Source: Dryomyza anilis (taxonomy: Eukaryota > Arthropoda > Insecta > Diptera > Dryomyzidae). Taken from it: a stretch of DNA of 64,000 bases. Below, one piece after another: positions 30,777 to 42,736 of the stretch. Where the stretch lies: contig OX638135.1 of assembly GCA_951804985.1 (NCBI GenBank), positions 11,136,058-11,200,057 on the forward strand, in the 5' to 3' direction. Within the stretch, counting starts at the first letter, position 1. Every line of letters starts with the position of its first letter. The notes beneath the pieces are model-generated. The model ran no database searches, was not told where the DNA came from, and saw only the letters and a program-made list of their open reading frames with translations. The position numbers were made by a program, and so were the translations under genes.

Positions 30777-32132
30777 ATGGTTAAATTCGAACAACTTAAA
30801 GTCGACCAGCTAAAGAAGGAGCTGGCGATTCATAATCTTCCAACTGTAGGTACGAAAGTAGAACTACAAAAGCGTCTAATGGAAGAATTAGAGAATCAAG
30901 GCATTGACCTCGCAGATCACGAGTTTGAAGTGGAAGCTGCAACAGCGTCATCGAAAAGTGTGGACACGGAGCAAAAAGTACAGTCCCAAAGCTTTGATAT
31001 GAGCCAGTTACTCGGAGCAATACAACAACAGCTTCAAGAAAATTCGACCAGAATGGAACAGAAACTTCTAGAGAATTCAAACCAACATCAAGTAAAAATT
31101 GAGCATCAGATGCAGGAACATTCTAAGCAGCTTCTGGAAGTTTCTAATACACTCCATGCAAAAGTGAACGAACTTGAGGAACATGTAAATGACATGGAAG
31201 TGAGTATTGATGACAAATTTCAAAGGTTGGAAAATAACGCTGATGAGAAATATCAATAATTGGAAAATGGTTTCGAAAAAAAACTACAGAAAATACAAGA
31301 AAATGTAAATTTACTACAGCTAAGTGGTCCATCACTGTATGTTGCCAGTGGTACGAGGTTGAAATCGCCGATGTATGATGGAACCACAGCGTTCAACATT
31401 TTCAAGCTGCAATTTGAGACCACGGCTGTATGTAATCGATGGAACAATGAGGACAGCGTAGCCGCACTTATCGTTACGCTTAAAGGAGGCGCAGCCGAAG
31501 TATTGCAGACTGTTCCAGAAAGTGATCAAAACAGTTATTTAGCGGTTATGTCTGCACTGCAACGAAAATACGGCAGTAATCACATGAAGCAAATCTACAG
31601 AATGGAACTAAAGTGCCGAATGCAAAGAAATGGTGAAACATTGCAGGCGTATGCAGCGGACGTCGAGAGGCTTGCGCATTTGTCGTATTCAGATTCAGCA
31701 AGTGATTTCATAGAAAAGTGCAAGATCGAAGCCTTCGTGGACGGTATACGTGATCCGGAAACAAGACGTGCCACAGTGACAATGCCGAAAGTGACATTTA
31801 CGGAAACTGTAACCACAGCGCTAACACAGGAGACAGCAACTACGTTGTGCCGCCCAGCGCCAAAGGTCCGTAAACTAGATGTGGAGAATGAAGACCTACT
31901 TCAGGTAATTTGCCAAGCGTTAAAAAGTGGAGCTAATCCAGATTACACTGCTGCCAACCGAGATACTCAATTTAAAGGTAAATGCTACAACAGTGATACA
32001 TATGGGCATATGGCACGTGATTGTCGTAAAAAACGCAAGCGCTCAATGAATCCATTTGCAAATGAACCCCGACATGAAGAAACCCAGGATCATGTCCAAA
32101 ATAGCGTAAATTTCAATCAAGCTTTAAACTAA
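30777..32132 (+). pseudogene. gag: gag of gypsy element, one internal stop
   Basis: Structural protein of the virus-like particle. ATG 30777 starts MVKFEQLKVDQLKKELAIHN, a SAP-like motif (residues 5-40) unusual in gag proteins and normally DNA-binding. A Gln/Glu-rich coiled coil follows (residues 75-160). An in-frame TAA at 31257-31259 interrupts it, and the frame continues with the capsid core (TAFNIFKLQFETTAVCNRWN, then AALIVTLKGGAAEVLQ). Near the end, CYNSDTYGHMARDC is a CCHC knuckle in which the second Cys has become Ser; the other copy (minus strand, about 52540) keeps Cys but has Val for the Gly. The gag stop is TAA 32130-32132, directly after a slippery heptamer. Confidence 0.9.
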
Positions 32133-32165
32133 AACGAGTCAGATCTGCGGGGAACGATCTGACTC
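32123..32165 (+). promoter_or_regulatory. Programmed -1 frameshift signal between gag and pol
   Basis: Slippery heptamer TTTAAAC (32123-32129) is in the gag frame as T-TTA-AAC and is followed at once by the gag stop TAA. After a 6-nt spacer comes a perfect 10-bp stem: GAGTCAGATC (32136-32145), loop TGCGGGGAAC, GATCTGACTC (32156-32165). Slipping back one base opens the pol frame leading to the protease. Heptamer, stop, spacer, loop and 7 bp of stem are also present in the second copy (52360-52402, minus strand). Confidence 0.85.
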
Positions 32166-35100
32166 CCATAACCGATTGCCCCAGAATCTCCATTTCACAA
32201 ATTGCTCGAAAGTCGAATAGTTTAACTGTCAAGGGGCTAATTGATTGTGTAGCATATATGGTAACGTTGGATACAGGAGCTTCACACTCAATTCTAAGAA
32301 GTAACCTTGTTAGGGACGAAATAGATCCGCTCACCGGAATAAGATTGCAAACAGAGACAGGTGAAGAGGCTCCAATCAGAGGAAAAATTACCAAAGAAAT
32401 TACTATTGGCACTACGACAGTTAAGCATGATTTTATAGTGGCGGAAATAGTAGACGAAATAATACTTGGCAAATCTAACAAGAAAAATTTTGAGTTATCC
32501 AACTAAACATTGATTGTGACCAGAGCCCGAAAATTAAACAAGTTATCGCTCATAAAAATAGAAAAATACCACCTAATTCAGAAGCAATTGTGTGGGCGAA
32601 ATTAAATGGAGATTGTGGGATAAGCAAGTTGTGGGTTATAGAAGCGAATGATGAGCAAATGAGTAGAAGTAATATTGTTGTCGGAAGAACATTAGTAGAA
32701 GCGACAAAAGACAAAGTTGTTCCAATAAGAGTTCTCAACATGGAAAACTCGTCCAAATTAATTAAAAAGGGAACAGTGATAGGCCAGTGTCAAGAGACAT
32801 CAGCGATTATAAATTGTGAGTCAAATCCATCAAGGGAATTCGGCACATCGCAAATAAACAAACAATCTACTCACAGGTTTATAAATGAGTGGACGAAGGA
32901 TTTGGCTGCCAAAGAAAAGAGTCAAGTGCAAAAGTTAATTGATAAATATCGGTGTATATTTGCTGAAAAGGGCCAAAAGGATGGCAGAACTGCCATTGTA
33001 AAACATCGAATAGACACTGGTGATTCTAACCCAATTCGTCAAGCTGCGTTGATTACTGAAAACTTAATGATATCACCAAGAAAGATAGTTATCCACTGCC
33101 CAGAATCGATGACACCTTGGATACACTATCTAATGCTAAGTTGTTTTCAACGTTGGACTTGCAAAGCGGTTACTGGCAAGTAGAAATCGATAAGAAAGAT
33201 CGAGAGAAGACCGCATTCAGTACTGGAGATGGACTATGGCAATTTTTGGTAATGCCGTTTGGACTATGCAATGCCCCAGCAACATTCGAGCGGTTAATGG
33301 AGCACGTATTAAAAGGTTTACACTGGAAAACATGCCTAGTATACCTTGATGACATAATTGTTATGGGCAAGGAATTCAACGAACATCTGAGAAATCTAGA
33401 GGAAGTATTCCTTCGACTAAGCCCAAAGAAATGCTCACTTTTCAAGAAAGAAGTCAAGTATCTGGGTCATCGAGTTACCACGGAAGGAGTGCATACCGAT
33501 GCGGATAAAATAGCTGCAGTCAAGGAGTGGCCCAGACCGCAAAATCTACATGACCTACGAAGTTTCTTGGGGCTATGTACATACTACAGACGATTTGTTC
33601 CAGGTTTTGCCAATGTTGCAAGCAGTCTTCATGAGTTGACAAGAATGAACCGCTCATTTCAATGGAGCGATGATCAAGAAAGGGCATTTTTGAAATTAAA
33701 AGATCTACTGTGCTCGGCACCAATTCTTGCGTATCCAATTCCAGGTAAGAAATTTATACTTGATACGGATGCAAGTGGATACGGAATATGCGGAGTTCTC
33801 TCTCAAGTGATCAATGGGCAAGTGATCGCATACTACAGTAAAACATTGTCCAAGCCCGAGCGAAATTACTGTGTCACCAGGAGGGAGCTTCTTGCTGTAA
33901 TTGAAAGTGTGAAAATTTTCCATAAGTATCTGTACGGACAACAGTTTCACTTGAGAACCGATCACGCAGCACTACGATGGTTACTTCAGTTCAAAGATCC
34001 GGAAGGCCAAATTGCGCGTTGGATAGAACGATTACAGAGCTACGATTTCTCAATCGAACATCGTAACATCGTGCTCTGTCACGGCGTCCTTGTAAACTTG
34101 AATGCAGACATTGTTCAAGAGCGGAAGGAAAAGAAAACATAATTGATATTCGTTTGATAAATGTTTTGCCCGATGAAAAATGGACTCCGGAACAAATTCA
34201 AATTGATCAAAAGAATGATCCCGACCTCACAAAAATCATGATGTTCAAGGAACAACAAAGAAAACCATCATGGGAAGATATAGCTGCCGACAGTGCTATA
34301 ACTAAAGCTTACTGGGCACAGTGGCAGAGCTTAAAGCTGCAAGATGGTTGCTTATATCGTGTATGGGAAAATGAAGATGGCACATCCGCTCGAAGTTTGA
34401 TTGTTGTTCCCAAGTCAAAAATAAGAGATATTAGCGGAATACCATGGTGGATCTAGTGGTGGTCATTTGGGCATTAATAAAACGGTCGAGAAGGTAAAGA
34501 AACGTTTTTATTGGATTGGGTGCCAAGAGTCAGTCGCCGATTGGATTCACAGTTGCCCGCAATGTGTACCAGCAAAAGGACCAACAGTCAGAAGTCAGGG
34601 CAGGATGCATCAATACAACGTGGGAGCACCATTCGAGCGTATTGCCATGGATGTCGCCGGGCCGTTTCCAATCAGTGATGCGGGGAATAAGTATGTGCTT
34701 GTCGTCATTGACTACTTCAGCAAGTGGCCTGAAGTGTATCCCATGCCGAATCAAGAAGCCACAACAGTTGCGGATGCATTAGTTAACAACTGGGTAAGCC
34801 GTTTTGGAGTACCGTTGGAATTGCATTCAGATCAAGGAAGAAATTTTGAGTCTGCTGTATTTAAAGAAGTATGCAAAGTCCTCAACATACACAAAACACG
34901 AACAACGCCTTTGCACCCGCATTCAGACGGTGGAGAGATTCAATCGAACTTTGGAAGAGTATCTCAGAAAAGTGGTTGATAAAAATCAAAAAGATTGGGA
35001 TACACACATAACACTATTCCTCATGGCTTATCGAACGGCGGTTCATGATAAAATTGTTTTTGGAACAGACTTAAGATTACCTGCGGATTTAAAGTTTGGT

Positions 35101-35458
35101 GCGAGTCCTTCAGCTGGAATTCCTGTACACAATTATGTTTTCAGTGAGTGAAGAAATGAACGAAGTGCATCAGTTTGTAAGACAACGTACACAATTTGCG
35201 AGTGATAAGATGAAGGCCAGATACGACTTGCGCACAAATTCAGAGGGATTTACGGAAGGACAACTTGTTTTGCTCTATAACCCACAAAGGAAGAAAGGCT
35301 TATCCCCTAAACTACAAACACACTGGGAAGGACCATACAAGATAATTAAAAGAATGAACGATGTCGTGTATCGGATTCAGAATACTGCAGGCGTTGGAAG
35401 AAAAATGAAAGTGGTACATTTAGAAAGGTTGGCGCTGTATAGAGAGAGAGAGGATTAA
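32130..35458 (+). pseudogene. pol: pol of gypsy element: protease, RT, RNase H, integrase, broken
   Basis: Entered by -1 frameshifting. Aspartic protease: YMVTLDTGASHS (about 32255). Reverse transcriptase: FSTLDLQSGYWQVEID (about 33150), FLVMPFGLCNAPATF and the catalytic YLDDI (about 33345). RNase H: FILDTDASGYGICGVL (about 33755), RRELLAVI, LRTDHAAL. Integrase: zinc module GGHLG...CPQC (34460-34570), AMDVAGPF, LHSDQGRNF, and the Glu region ERFNRTLEEYL (about 34935). The C-terminus ends at 35458. Damage: deletion after EIILG (about 32472, some 40 bp), deletion of about 170 bp near 33045 that removes RT motif 1, frameshifts near 34090-34150, 34410-34440, 34925 and 35140. It cannot make a complete polyprotein. 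Confidence 0.92.
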
Positions 35459-35479
35459 CATCTGTTCGGGAAGAACAGA

Positions 35480-35495
35480 TTTAGGTGGAGGGCAG
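35480..35495 (+). promoter_or_regulatory. Polypurine tract
   Basis: TTTAGGTGGAGGGCAG lies immediately upstream of the 3' LTR and is the expected plus-strand primer. Confidence 0.75.
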
Positions 35496-36026
35496 TGTTT
35501 CGAAAAGAGGTAATTTGCTCCACTGTGCAAGCAATCAACAATAATAAATGAGACGCAAGACAATTCAGCGCACTAAGCAATGTGTTAGAAAGAGACGGAA
35601 GATCATTCAGCGCACTGAATCAGTGTGCGAGAAAGAGATGGAAGATCAGCGCATTAAAACACATGAGTGCGAATGAGATGCCAATAGCATGCGTCATTCA
35701 CGAAACGAGTAGAAGGTTCTCGAAACAAGTCGAAGCTTGTCGAAACGTGTCGAACTGATGCATGCAGTATATAAGACCGCGCATCTGAGGCACTGTACTT
35801 CAGTTGTGATTTAATAGTGAACTAGTGCGTCTCGTGAGTGAACATTATAAAGATAAATTGTAGTAATTTAGCAGTTGATATAAGTGATTATTCTTTAAGT
35901 TGTTATTTAAATTAATAAAGTTAATTAATACTAGTTAAAACCAAATATAAGTGCGTTTTTATTTTGTACACAATCCAGCGATACGAACTCGTAGAACAGT
36001 TTTCCGTAGAATGAATTTTCGTAACA
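35496..36026 (+). repeat. 3' LTR of gypsy element
   Basis: 531 bp, begins TGTTTCGAAAAG (one change in the inverted tip compared with TGTTACG) and ends TTTTCGTAACA. Nearly identical to the 5' LTR. Confidence 0.95.
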
Positions 36027-36449
36027 ATATATATGTCCGAAATCAAACTCAGACTTTTAAATGGTATTCTATTGAATAGATCCTTTAAAAGAATTTAAAA
36101 ATTATTCAAATGAACTTTTCAAAACTTGTCCCACTTTATTTTACTAATACAATAAATAAAAAAACAATATCATTCAAAATTTAATCATTTTTTAACAAAA
36201 AAAATTGTGCTTGGAGTTGCTGGTGTTTTCTTGTTAATTCGATTTACCGCTACACAAATTAATGAAAAAACAAATTTTAAACCAAAGACTGTTATTTGGA
36301 AACAATGTTTCTCTAAAAACAACATGGGAATTTTTGTACAACAAAAATTTATTTTGGGAAATAAAAATTTTATTAAATGACATTTAAACATGTCTTGTAC
36401 TTAAGATCTTCTATATAAAATAAATTTTGTTTTCATTTTATGCTTTTTT

Positions 36450-36600
36450 AAAAACCGTTTTAAACCGGTATAAAACCGAAACCGTTTATTTCGGTTTTGG
36501 ATATCGGATTATTTCTGATTTTCGTATAACGGTTTCGGTTACGTTTTCGGTTTTAAAAATGAAACGGTTTTAAACGGATATCGGTTTCGGTTACGGTTTC
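36450..36600 (-). repeat. Subterminal GGTTTCGG-type repeats of the hAT-like element, right
   Basis: Words ACCGAAACCG and CGGTTTCGGTTACG recur. This is the counterpart of the array at 29545-29670. Confidence 0.68.
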
Positions 36601-37244
36601 AATCATTGGTTTAAATTTAGTTATTTAAATCATCTGTTCATTTTAGTCTTAAGATTGAACCACAAAAAACCGGCAATCAGCTTTCAAGTCAAATGATCCC
36701 AAAAATAAAAAATCATTTGTCAAATCATTTGCTTGCTGAATACACAGAACCAAAAAGAACATGGAAAGATTTTAAAGTACGGTTTACGTTAATATTACGT
36801 ATGCTATTTATACAACTAGTTCATAATACTTATAATGATATTTATTAAATAGTAATTAAATAAAAAAAAATATTCAAACAAATTTACAGTCAAATTAATT
36901 CATAAAATCAATTTGACAGCGAATTTCGGAATAACTATTGAAACTTAAATGTTATTTCAATACCATGATCATCAAATTATAGTCTTGAAGCAGCCGGTTT
37001 TTAGTACGATTTTCAAATAAAATTTGCGAATTCTTTTTATTATTTTACACGTTTACAGCACGGCGTTTTATTTGTTTTCCACCATTACACTATTCCTCTA
37101 TGTGTTAGTGTATTCATGCCCCTACGGGAAATATAGATAGCGCTACCCGAGGTAGCACAAAAGCAGCATATACTTGTGTTTCTTATACGCTACTAAAAGA
37201 AGCTAGAAATTATCATATATTTTTTTTTATTTATATAAACAAAA

Positions 37245-37460
37245 AATTGTAGTGCTGTAGTGCTAAACATGATTCTGGTGTACATAAATTTGTATTTCGT
37301 ATGGGAAATTAGGCGAAACTAACATTGAATTTGATTGAACTAATTAACGCTATGATAAAGCTAAAATTGTAGTGCTGTAGTGCTAAACATGATTCTGGTG
37401 TAGATAAATTTGTATTTCGTATGGGAAATTAAGCGAAACTAACATTGAATTTGATTGAAC
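37245..37460 (+). repeat. 120-bp tandem duplication
   Basis: AATTGTAGTGCTGTAGTGCT starts at 37245 and recurs at 37365. The following 95 bp (through CATTGAATTTGATTGAAC) differ at only a couple of positions. Confidence 0.85.
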
Positions 37461-37858
37461 GAATATATAATAATTTTATATACTTCAAAATTAATAAAAA
37501 TAATTTGTAAACATATACATTATAAGGGTAGATATAACGATTTTATTACAAGTCTTTTAAAAATTTTATCTTTTCTAAAATAATGTTGTCCTGCATATAT
37601 AGTTCGACGGGCAAAAAATAAGAGAGGTTAAAAAATGTTAAGAGCTAATTAATCTTTCAAATTGCATACTTCAATTTTTCGTTGGGCATTGAAAACTTTT
37701 CTCTCGGGTGTGCAAATTCAAAATAAAGTTAAGAAATACGAAATTTTGAAGAAACATGATGTTAATTAATATGTCATTTTGCACACATATGTAAAGTAAT
37801 AAAAAGTGTTTGGTATCATTGAAAAGAAGAGATTTCAAGGAATCTATGCGAAAAATAT

Positions 37859-37911
37859 AAAAAAGTATTCAGAAACTATATACAGATTATATAGTTTCTG
37901 AATACTTTTTT
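37859..37911. repeat. 24-bp perfect hairpin
   Basis: The arm at 37859-37882 (containing GTATTCAGAAACTATATA) is perfectly complementary to 37888-37911, with a 5-nt loop CAGAT. It may be a palindromic MITE tip or a small cruciform. There is no gene context. Confidence 0.8.
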
Positions 37912-40218
37912 TTGAAAATGAAAAATAAAAATTAAAAAAAAAAAACTTAAAATTTCACTGAATATTTCTTAATAAGTATTACCCTTATCATCATGAAACT
38001 TTTACTTAATATACAATAGTTTTATGTATTTATGCTTTATTAAAACATTTTTAAGAATATATATATTATAATGTGAGATATAACGGTTTTAACCTAAGTC
38101 CCATTAAAAAATGAGTATTTTTGAAAAAAATGCTGCCATGCACATATACTTCGCCAGGCAAAAAATAAGTAAGGGTCAAAAATACATAGAAATAGCTCGT
38201 CCTTAAAACTGCTTAAAAACTACTACTTCAACTTTGAAAATTTTTCTGCAGGGGGTCAAATCAAAAAAAAATGTAAACAACTTGAACTTTGGCCAGTGTT
38301 GTCAGATTGGTTAAATATATTTTGGATAAGTTTTATCATTTAAAAGATTCCCAGTAATGTTATCTATCAAAACATATAACAAAAGTACATGTTACTGAAG
38401 AGAAAAAATACTTACGGAGATTTGCGTAAAAGTCCATTTTTCCAAAAAGAAAAAAAATTTAAAAATGGAAAATAAAAATAAATTTCGACTATACCATTTT
38501 ATATTTACTAAAGTTCCATACAAATATTTTGATTTCATGATAAAATGTACAATCTATGTATAAATATGTAAAGTCTTCAAAAATTAAAAAAAAAAATCAT
38601 GTTATAGTCTATATCTTTAAAACTAATCAAGATATTTTTTTATGTAAGCACATTTTCTTTAGATCTCAATGTAAGCTTTTCATAAACAAACGAATTTTAA
38701 AAATCTGATAACTTTTGGATTTTTTAGAATTTTTGAAAAAAATGTTCATGAAAAAAATCTCAACTTTACTGATTATTATCTCCATAACCATTAAAGATAC
38801 AAACCAATTTTAAAACTTAAAATCTGTTGAGTGGTTCCGGAAATACTGCATAAGGCTGATAATTTTTTTTTGTAATACAGCCATCTACATCTGGTATGAG
38901 CAAAAATCGGTTTAAAGGCTGCTTCTTCGGTGTTAGACGAGGGGAAAACGAGAATGAGTGAGAATATAACAGTGTTGCCATCTCCATATTTGAGTTTTAC
39001 ATGAAATATCCTAAAATTCTTAATAATAGTAATATAAACAAGATACACAGAAATATACTTAAATTGAAATAAACACTTTTAAAATATTTATCCGAAAAAT
39101 GTTTTTTTAAATATATTTTCAAATTGTTCGATACCAAAAATATACCAAATGTTTATCGAATTTTTGTTCCAGATAAGAAATCTTTATCAACAGATTAATT
39201 TTCCTTTATATCTATATTCAAAAATATATTTAGATATTAAATCATTAGATAAATTTCATGTAATATTAAAAAAAATATATTTATTGGAAATCTTGTATTT
39301 TTCTATTTGATTATTATCAGATTATAATAATTGTAATCCAAATTAAAGTTACATAATAAAATTACGCAAACATTATATGTACAATGAGATGCACGCTGTT
39401 GTGGAATAATCTGAAAGTGGCAATACTAAAATAAAAGTTTGTCGATCGTATTATTCGAACTTGCTCATGTGTGCAGGATGATGCTGCTTCGTTTTGTACA
39501 TACACTAAAAAAATTAAATAATTTATGTAAAATGATAGTTTTTTGTTTGTCAAACTTTTTCAGGAAACCACAATACATGAATTGTGGTAAGAAATGTTGA
39601 ATCGATCTAATTGCTTTTGTATAGAATGGCATTATCAATTAAAGAGTTATCAATTATAGAATATCAATAGATATATAGAATAGCACTAATTTAATAATTT
39701 TAATTTATTTTTAAACAATATATTTTGTTATTAGTATTATAAGTCGTTGAATAAAATTAATAATCATTATTTAAAAGATTATCCCTCTTTTGTAACAAAA
39801 GATCTTATTCAGTGTAAATATCCATTAGTATCAATTGTCTGATGTATCAATTACGTCGTTCACGTATAAGACGAATTTTAATATAATATATCGTTATACA
39901 TTTTTTTTATCGGAAATTTATTTTGTGCGTTAATTTTATATAAAAAATACTTATACACTTATACTCGTTATCAATGTTTAATTTTTATTTTCTATTGGGG
40001 TTGAATGCGCACATGTGAAATACACTGCGCACAGTGGAATATCGTATTTTGTTGATAGTTTAAATATTAATATTTGTATTTATTATTGTATACATTATTT
40101 GTAAACGGTATTGTAATGTTTTAAATAAATAAAAGATAAAAAGTTAGTAAATAAGCACAACAGATTGTTAATATTGGAATGAATTCCAAATGGCCAACAT
40201 TTTCATTAGTGTTGGGAG

Positions 40219-40485
40219 ATAACTTCGATGGACGTACCATGATGAAAATCGTTGTTGGAAAACTTTTCTGGAGTTGATGGACATAATTTATACAGGAATC
40301 ATTTATCTTGGTAAACAGTTGAATTCTAATTCAAATTACATTTCCAAAAATGTACCTTTTATATTTCTAGGGCCATTCGTTCCGAAAAGGGAGATGCCTT
40401 CGATGGACGTACCATGATGTAAATGGTTGTTGGAAACCATTTCAAGACTTGTTGGACATAATGTGTCTAGGAATCATTTATCTTG
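40219..40485 (+). repeat. Imperfect direct repeat, 176-bp spacing
   Basis: CTTCGATGGACGTACCATGATG-type blocks at 40223 and 40399 are each followed by GTTGTTGGAAA, GTTGGACATAAT and GGAATCATTTATCTTG. The second copy ends exactly at the second Maverick. Confidence 0.75.
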
Positions 40486-40697
40486 AGTAGTAGGGTTTCG
40501 CCGGTTCTGGTCCCAATGGGCTTCATGGATCACATTGTTGTTAGTGTAAATGAATTTTTACCAGAGATGTTGTTAATGTTTTCAATAGGGATACTTTTTT
40601 AACAGAGTTGTTAGTGTAGTTCAATATGCAGCATTTTCAACAAAATTGTTGTTCTTGTTTTTAATGGGGATCATATTTTAACAGAATAGTTGTTATT

Positions 40698-41592
40698 CAG
40701 CCTTATCGTGAATAAAATTCCTCAGGGAATTTTTACCCTTGGTGGAAAATAGGTATCGTGAACAATATTCGAAAATGGAAAAAATGTTTCCCTTAAAAAA
40801 CTACGTATCATGAACAACATTTTGGAGGAAAAATTACCGATTCGCCGAAAAAATTCCGTCACTTTTTCATCGGGGAAAAGAATTAAATAAAAAAAAAACA
40901 CACTTCAATTAACTATACTTTTATTTATAATATGTTAACAAATATCTATGGATAGCACCAAAATTATTTAAATAAAAGTTATTTACATGTTTCTGCACAA
41001 ATAAATTACAGATATATTCAACCACTGCAAAAACTTCACCGGCTGGGGAATATCTTAATTTTTTTTTAACGCTTGAAAATGAACGCAATCTAATCACAAC
41101 ATTTTCTTAAATGAAAAACTACAATTAAGAGTCATTTTATATACTTTTAATTGCAGTTTAACATAATTTTACCTTAAATATTTATTTTCACAACACAACG
41201 CAATTTTATCTAACAACACTGTTTGACATTTGGCAAAACAGCTGACTTAGCGTTGCCTGATGTTCAGTTCTAATTGCAAATTAAACTTTTATTGAGTTAA
41301 AAAAATGTGAAATTCGTGCATAAAAGTATAGTTAACTGCAAATAATAAAGATCTGTATACATATTTTATATCTGAACTATTATTTTACAACTTTATTATC
41401 TGAAATGATAAAGATAACCAAAAAAACGCATTAAAAAAAAAATCTGGCCGTATTGTAAAACTGCATTCGAATTTCGAACAAAATTCCGGAGGAATTGCTG
41501 TTCCTGGGAGATTGACGATACCAACAAATTTTACCTGGGAACAAAAAATTCCGAGGGAATAGAATATTCCCCAAGTCTTCACGATAAGGCTG
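40698..41592. mobile_element. 895-bp MITE-like element with CAGCCTTATCGTGAA ends
   Basis: Termini CAGCCTTATCGTGAA (40698-40712) and TTCACGATAAGGCTG (41578-41592) are a perfect 15-bp inverted repeat. The flanking duplication is ATT (40695-40697, 41593-41595). The same site without insertion is visible within the repeated TIR units as GTTGTTATTGTTTT. No transposase; superfamily undetermined. Confidence 0.8.
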
Positions 41593-42261
41593 ATTGTTTT
41601 TCATAGGAAATACTTTTTTAACATAGGTGTATTATATGTATACTATATACGTTATAATGGCATGGAGCCCTTGGGATGGCTTTTTAACATATGTTGTTAA
41701 TGTTTATATATACATATATATTATATGCATGCTATGAAGGCATGCAGCCGTAAAGTGTTGTTGGGATAATGATATCGGAGTAAGCTTTTTGTGAATGAGA
41801 ATATTTACAAACGTATTAATGTTGTTGTTGTAAAATATTATAGTTGCAATTCAATTTCAGTTAACATAGTAATAATGTATACTATAGTTATACTTGATTA
41901 TTTATTTTGCATGATCATCAATAGAGTTGAAGAACAAAGGGTTCACTTTGAAACTTTGTTGAGGAACGATGATTGCAATTTAAAACTTCGCTATATGAAT
42001 GAATGTTATTATTAGATTATTTTTTTTGGTGGATAATTTTTTTGTTGTAAACAGGTAAATGCACTTCTGTATTAATGCATTGATATATATTTAATTCAAG
42101 GCCAATTTTACTATACGGAATATTATAGTGGATTTTTATTCTACAATGTCATGGTTGTTTAATTTGGTTATATAAATGAATGCCATAAGGTTCCATTGGG
42201 ATAATTTTTTTTTAAATCTTTTTTTATACTATAAGTTTAAAAAATTGAGCATATGTTTATT

Positions 42262-42720
42262 ATATGCTGTCTCGCTGTCCGTATACAAGGAAACTTGAGA
42301 AATACTAGTCAGAATGCGATGAAATTTGGTCACAATATGTTTTACCCAGAAGTAGGTACTCAGTAGGTCAAAATGAGCCAAATCGGTCAACAGACACGCC
42401 CTTCTCCCATACAAGTCACTTTTATATAACACTTTAGGAACTGTCATAGTGAAAATTTTAGCCGTAAATTATTAAAATCAAATCTATGAAATATTTGCCT
42501 TACAAAATTTTAAATATAGGCGTGGTCAGCTTTTATTTATCTTTTCATTAGTTTTTTATATCTTTTATATAATTTTTTTAAAGTATTTAAGATTCTGAGG
42601 GTGATGGGGTTCAGCTTAATTAAGAACTTTAAAATTAAGGTATACAATTAAAAATCCCACATTAATATTCCCACCAAAATAGTAGGGTATTCCATAGTCG
42701 GCCCCGACTACGGAATACCA
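42262..42720 (+). repeat. Mini-me-like element, 5'-truncated
   Basis: Matches 45270-45875 and 54310-54880: GAAACTTGAGAAATACTAGT, CATACAAGTCACTTTTATAT, CAAATCTATGAAATATT, and the end GTAGGGTATTCCATAGTCGG. The front (TACCCTACACC..., core and GTCY tract) is missing. Confidence 0.75.
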
Positions 42721-42736
42721 TTTGGACCTGTTTTCG

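Larger units (their letters stand above)
30201..36026 (+). mobile_element. Gypsy-superfamily LTR retrotransposon, complete but damaged
   Basis: Two LTRs (30201-30746, 35496-36026), a 4-bp duplication ATAT (30197-30200, 36027-36030), a primer-binding site, gag, a frameshift signal, then protease, reverse transcriptase, RNase H and integrase, and a polypurine tract. The domain order with integrase last is that of gypsy-type elements. The LTRs differ at only about seven positions plus a 15-bp duplication in the 5' copy, so the insertion is fairly young. Coding damage includes two internal deletions and several frameshifts. Confidence 0.95.
29529..36608. mobile_element. Non-autonomous hAT-like element carrying a gypsy insertion
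   Basis: Termini are CAAGGATTGAAACC (29529-29542) and, inverted at the right end, CAATGATTGAAACC (36595-36608). They are flanked by an 8-bp duplication GTTTTAAT (29521-29528) and GTTTAAAT (36609-36616), 7 of 8 identical; 8 bp is the hAT size. Inside both ends lie dense CGGTTT/GGTTTCGG repeats (29545-29670, 36450-36600). Without the nested gypsy (30201-36026) and its duplication the element is about 1.25 kb and has no recognisable transposase. Confidence 0.68.
36617..40218. other. Long AT-rich stretch without recognisable gene
   Basis: No coherent ORF or TE protein. It holds a 120-bp tandem duplication (37245-37460), a 24-bp hairpin (37859-37911) and many A/T runs. The part 37500-38720 has two loosely similar blocks (around 37520-37720 and 38050-38240: ATATAACGRTTTTA, GCAAAAAATAAG, ACTTCAA), suggesting an old duplication. 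Confidence 0.45.

Noticed and set aside
37201..38800. Possible decayed protein gene in the long AT-rich block
   Set aside because: No frame longer than chance and no motif; two loosely similar blocks suggest an old duplication instead.
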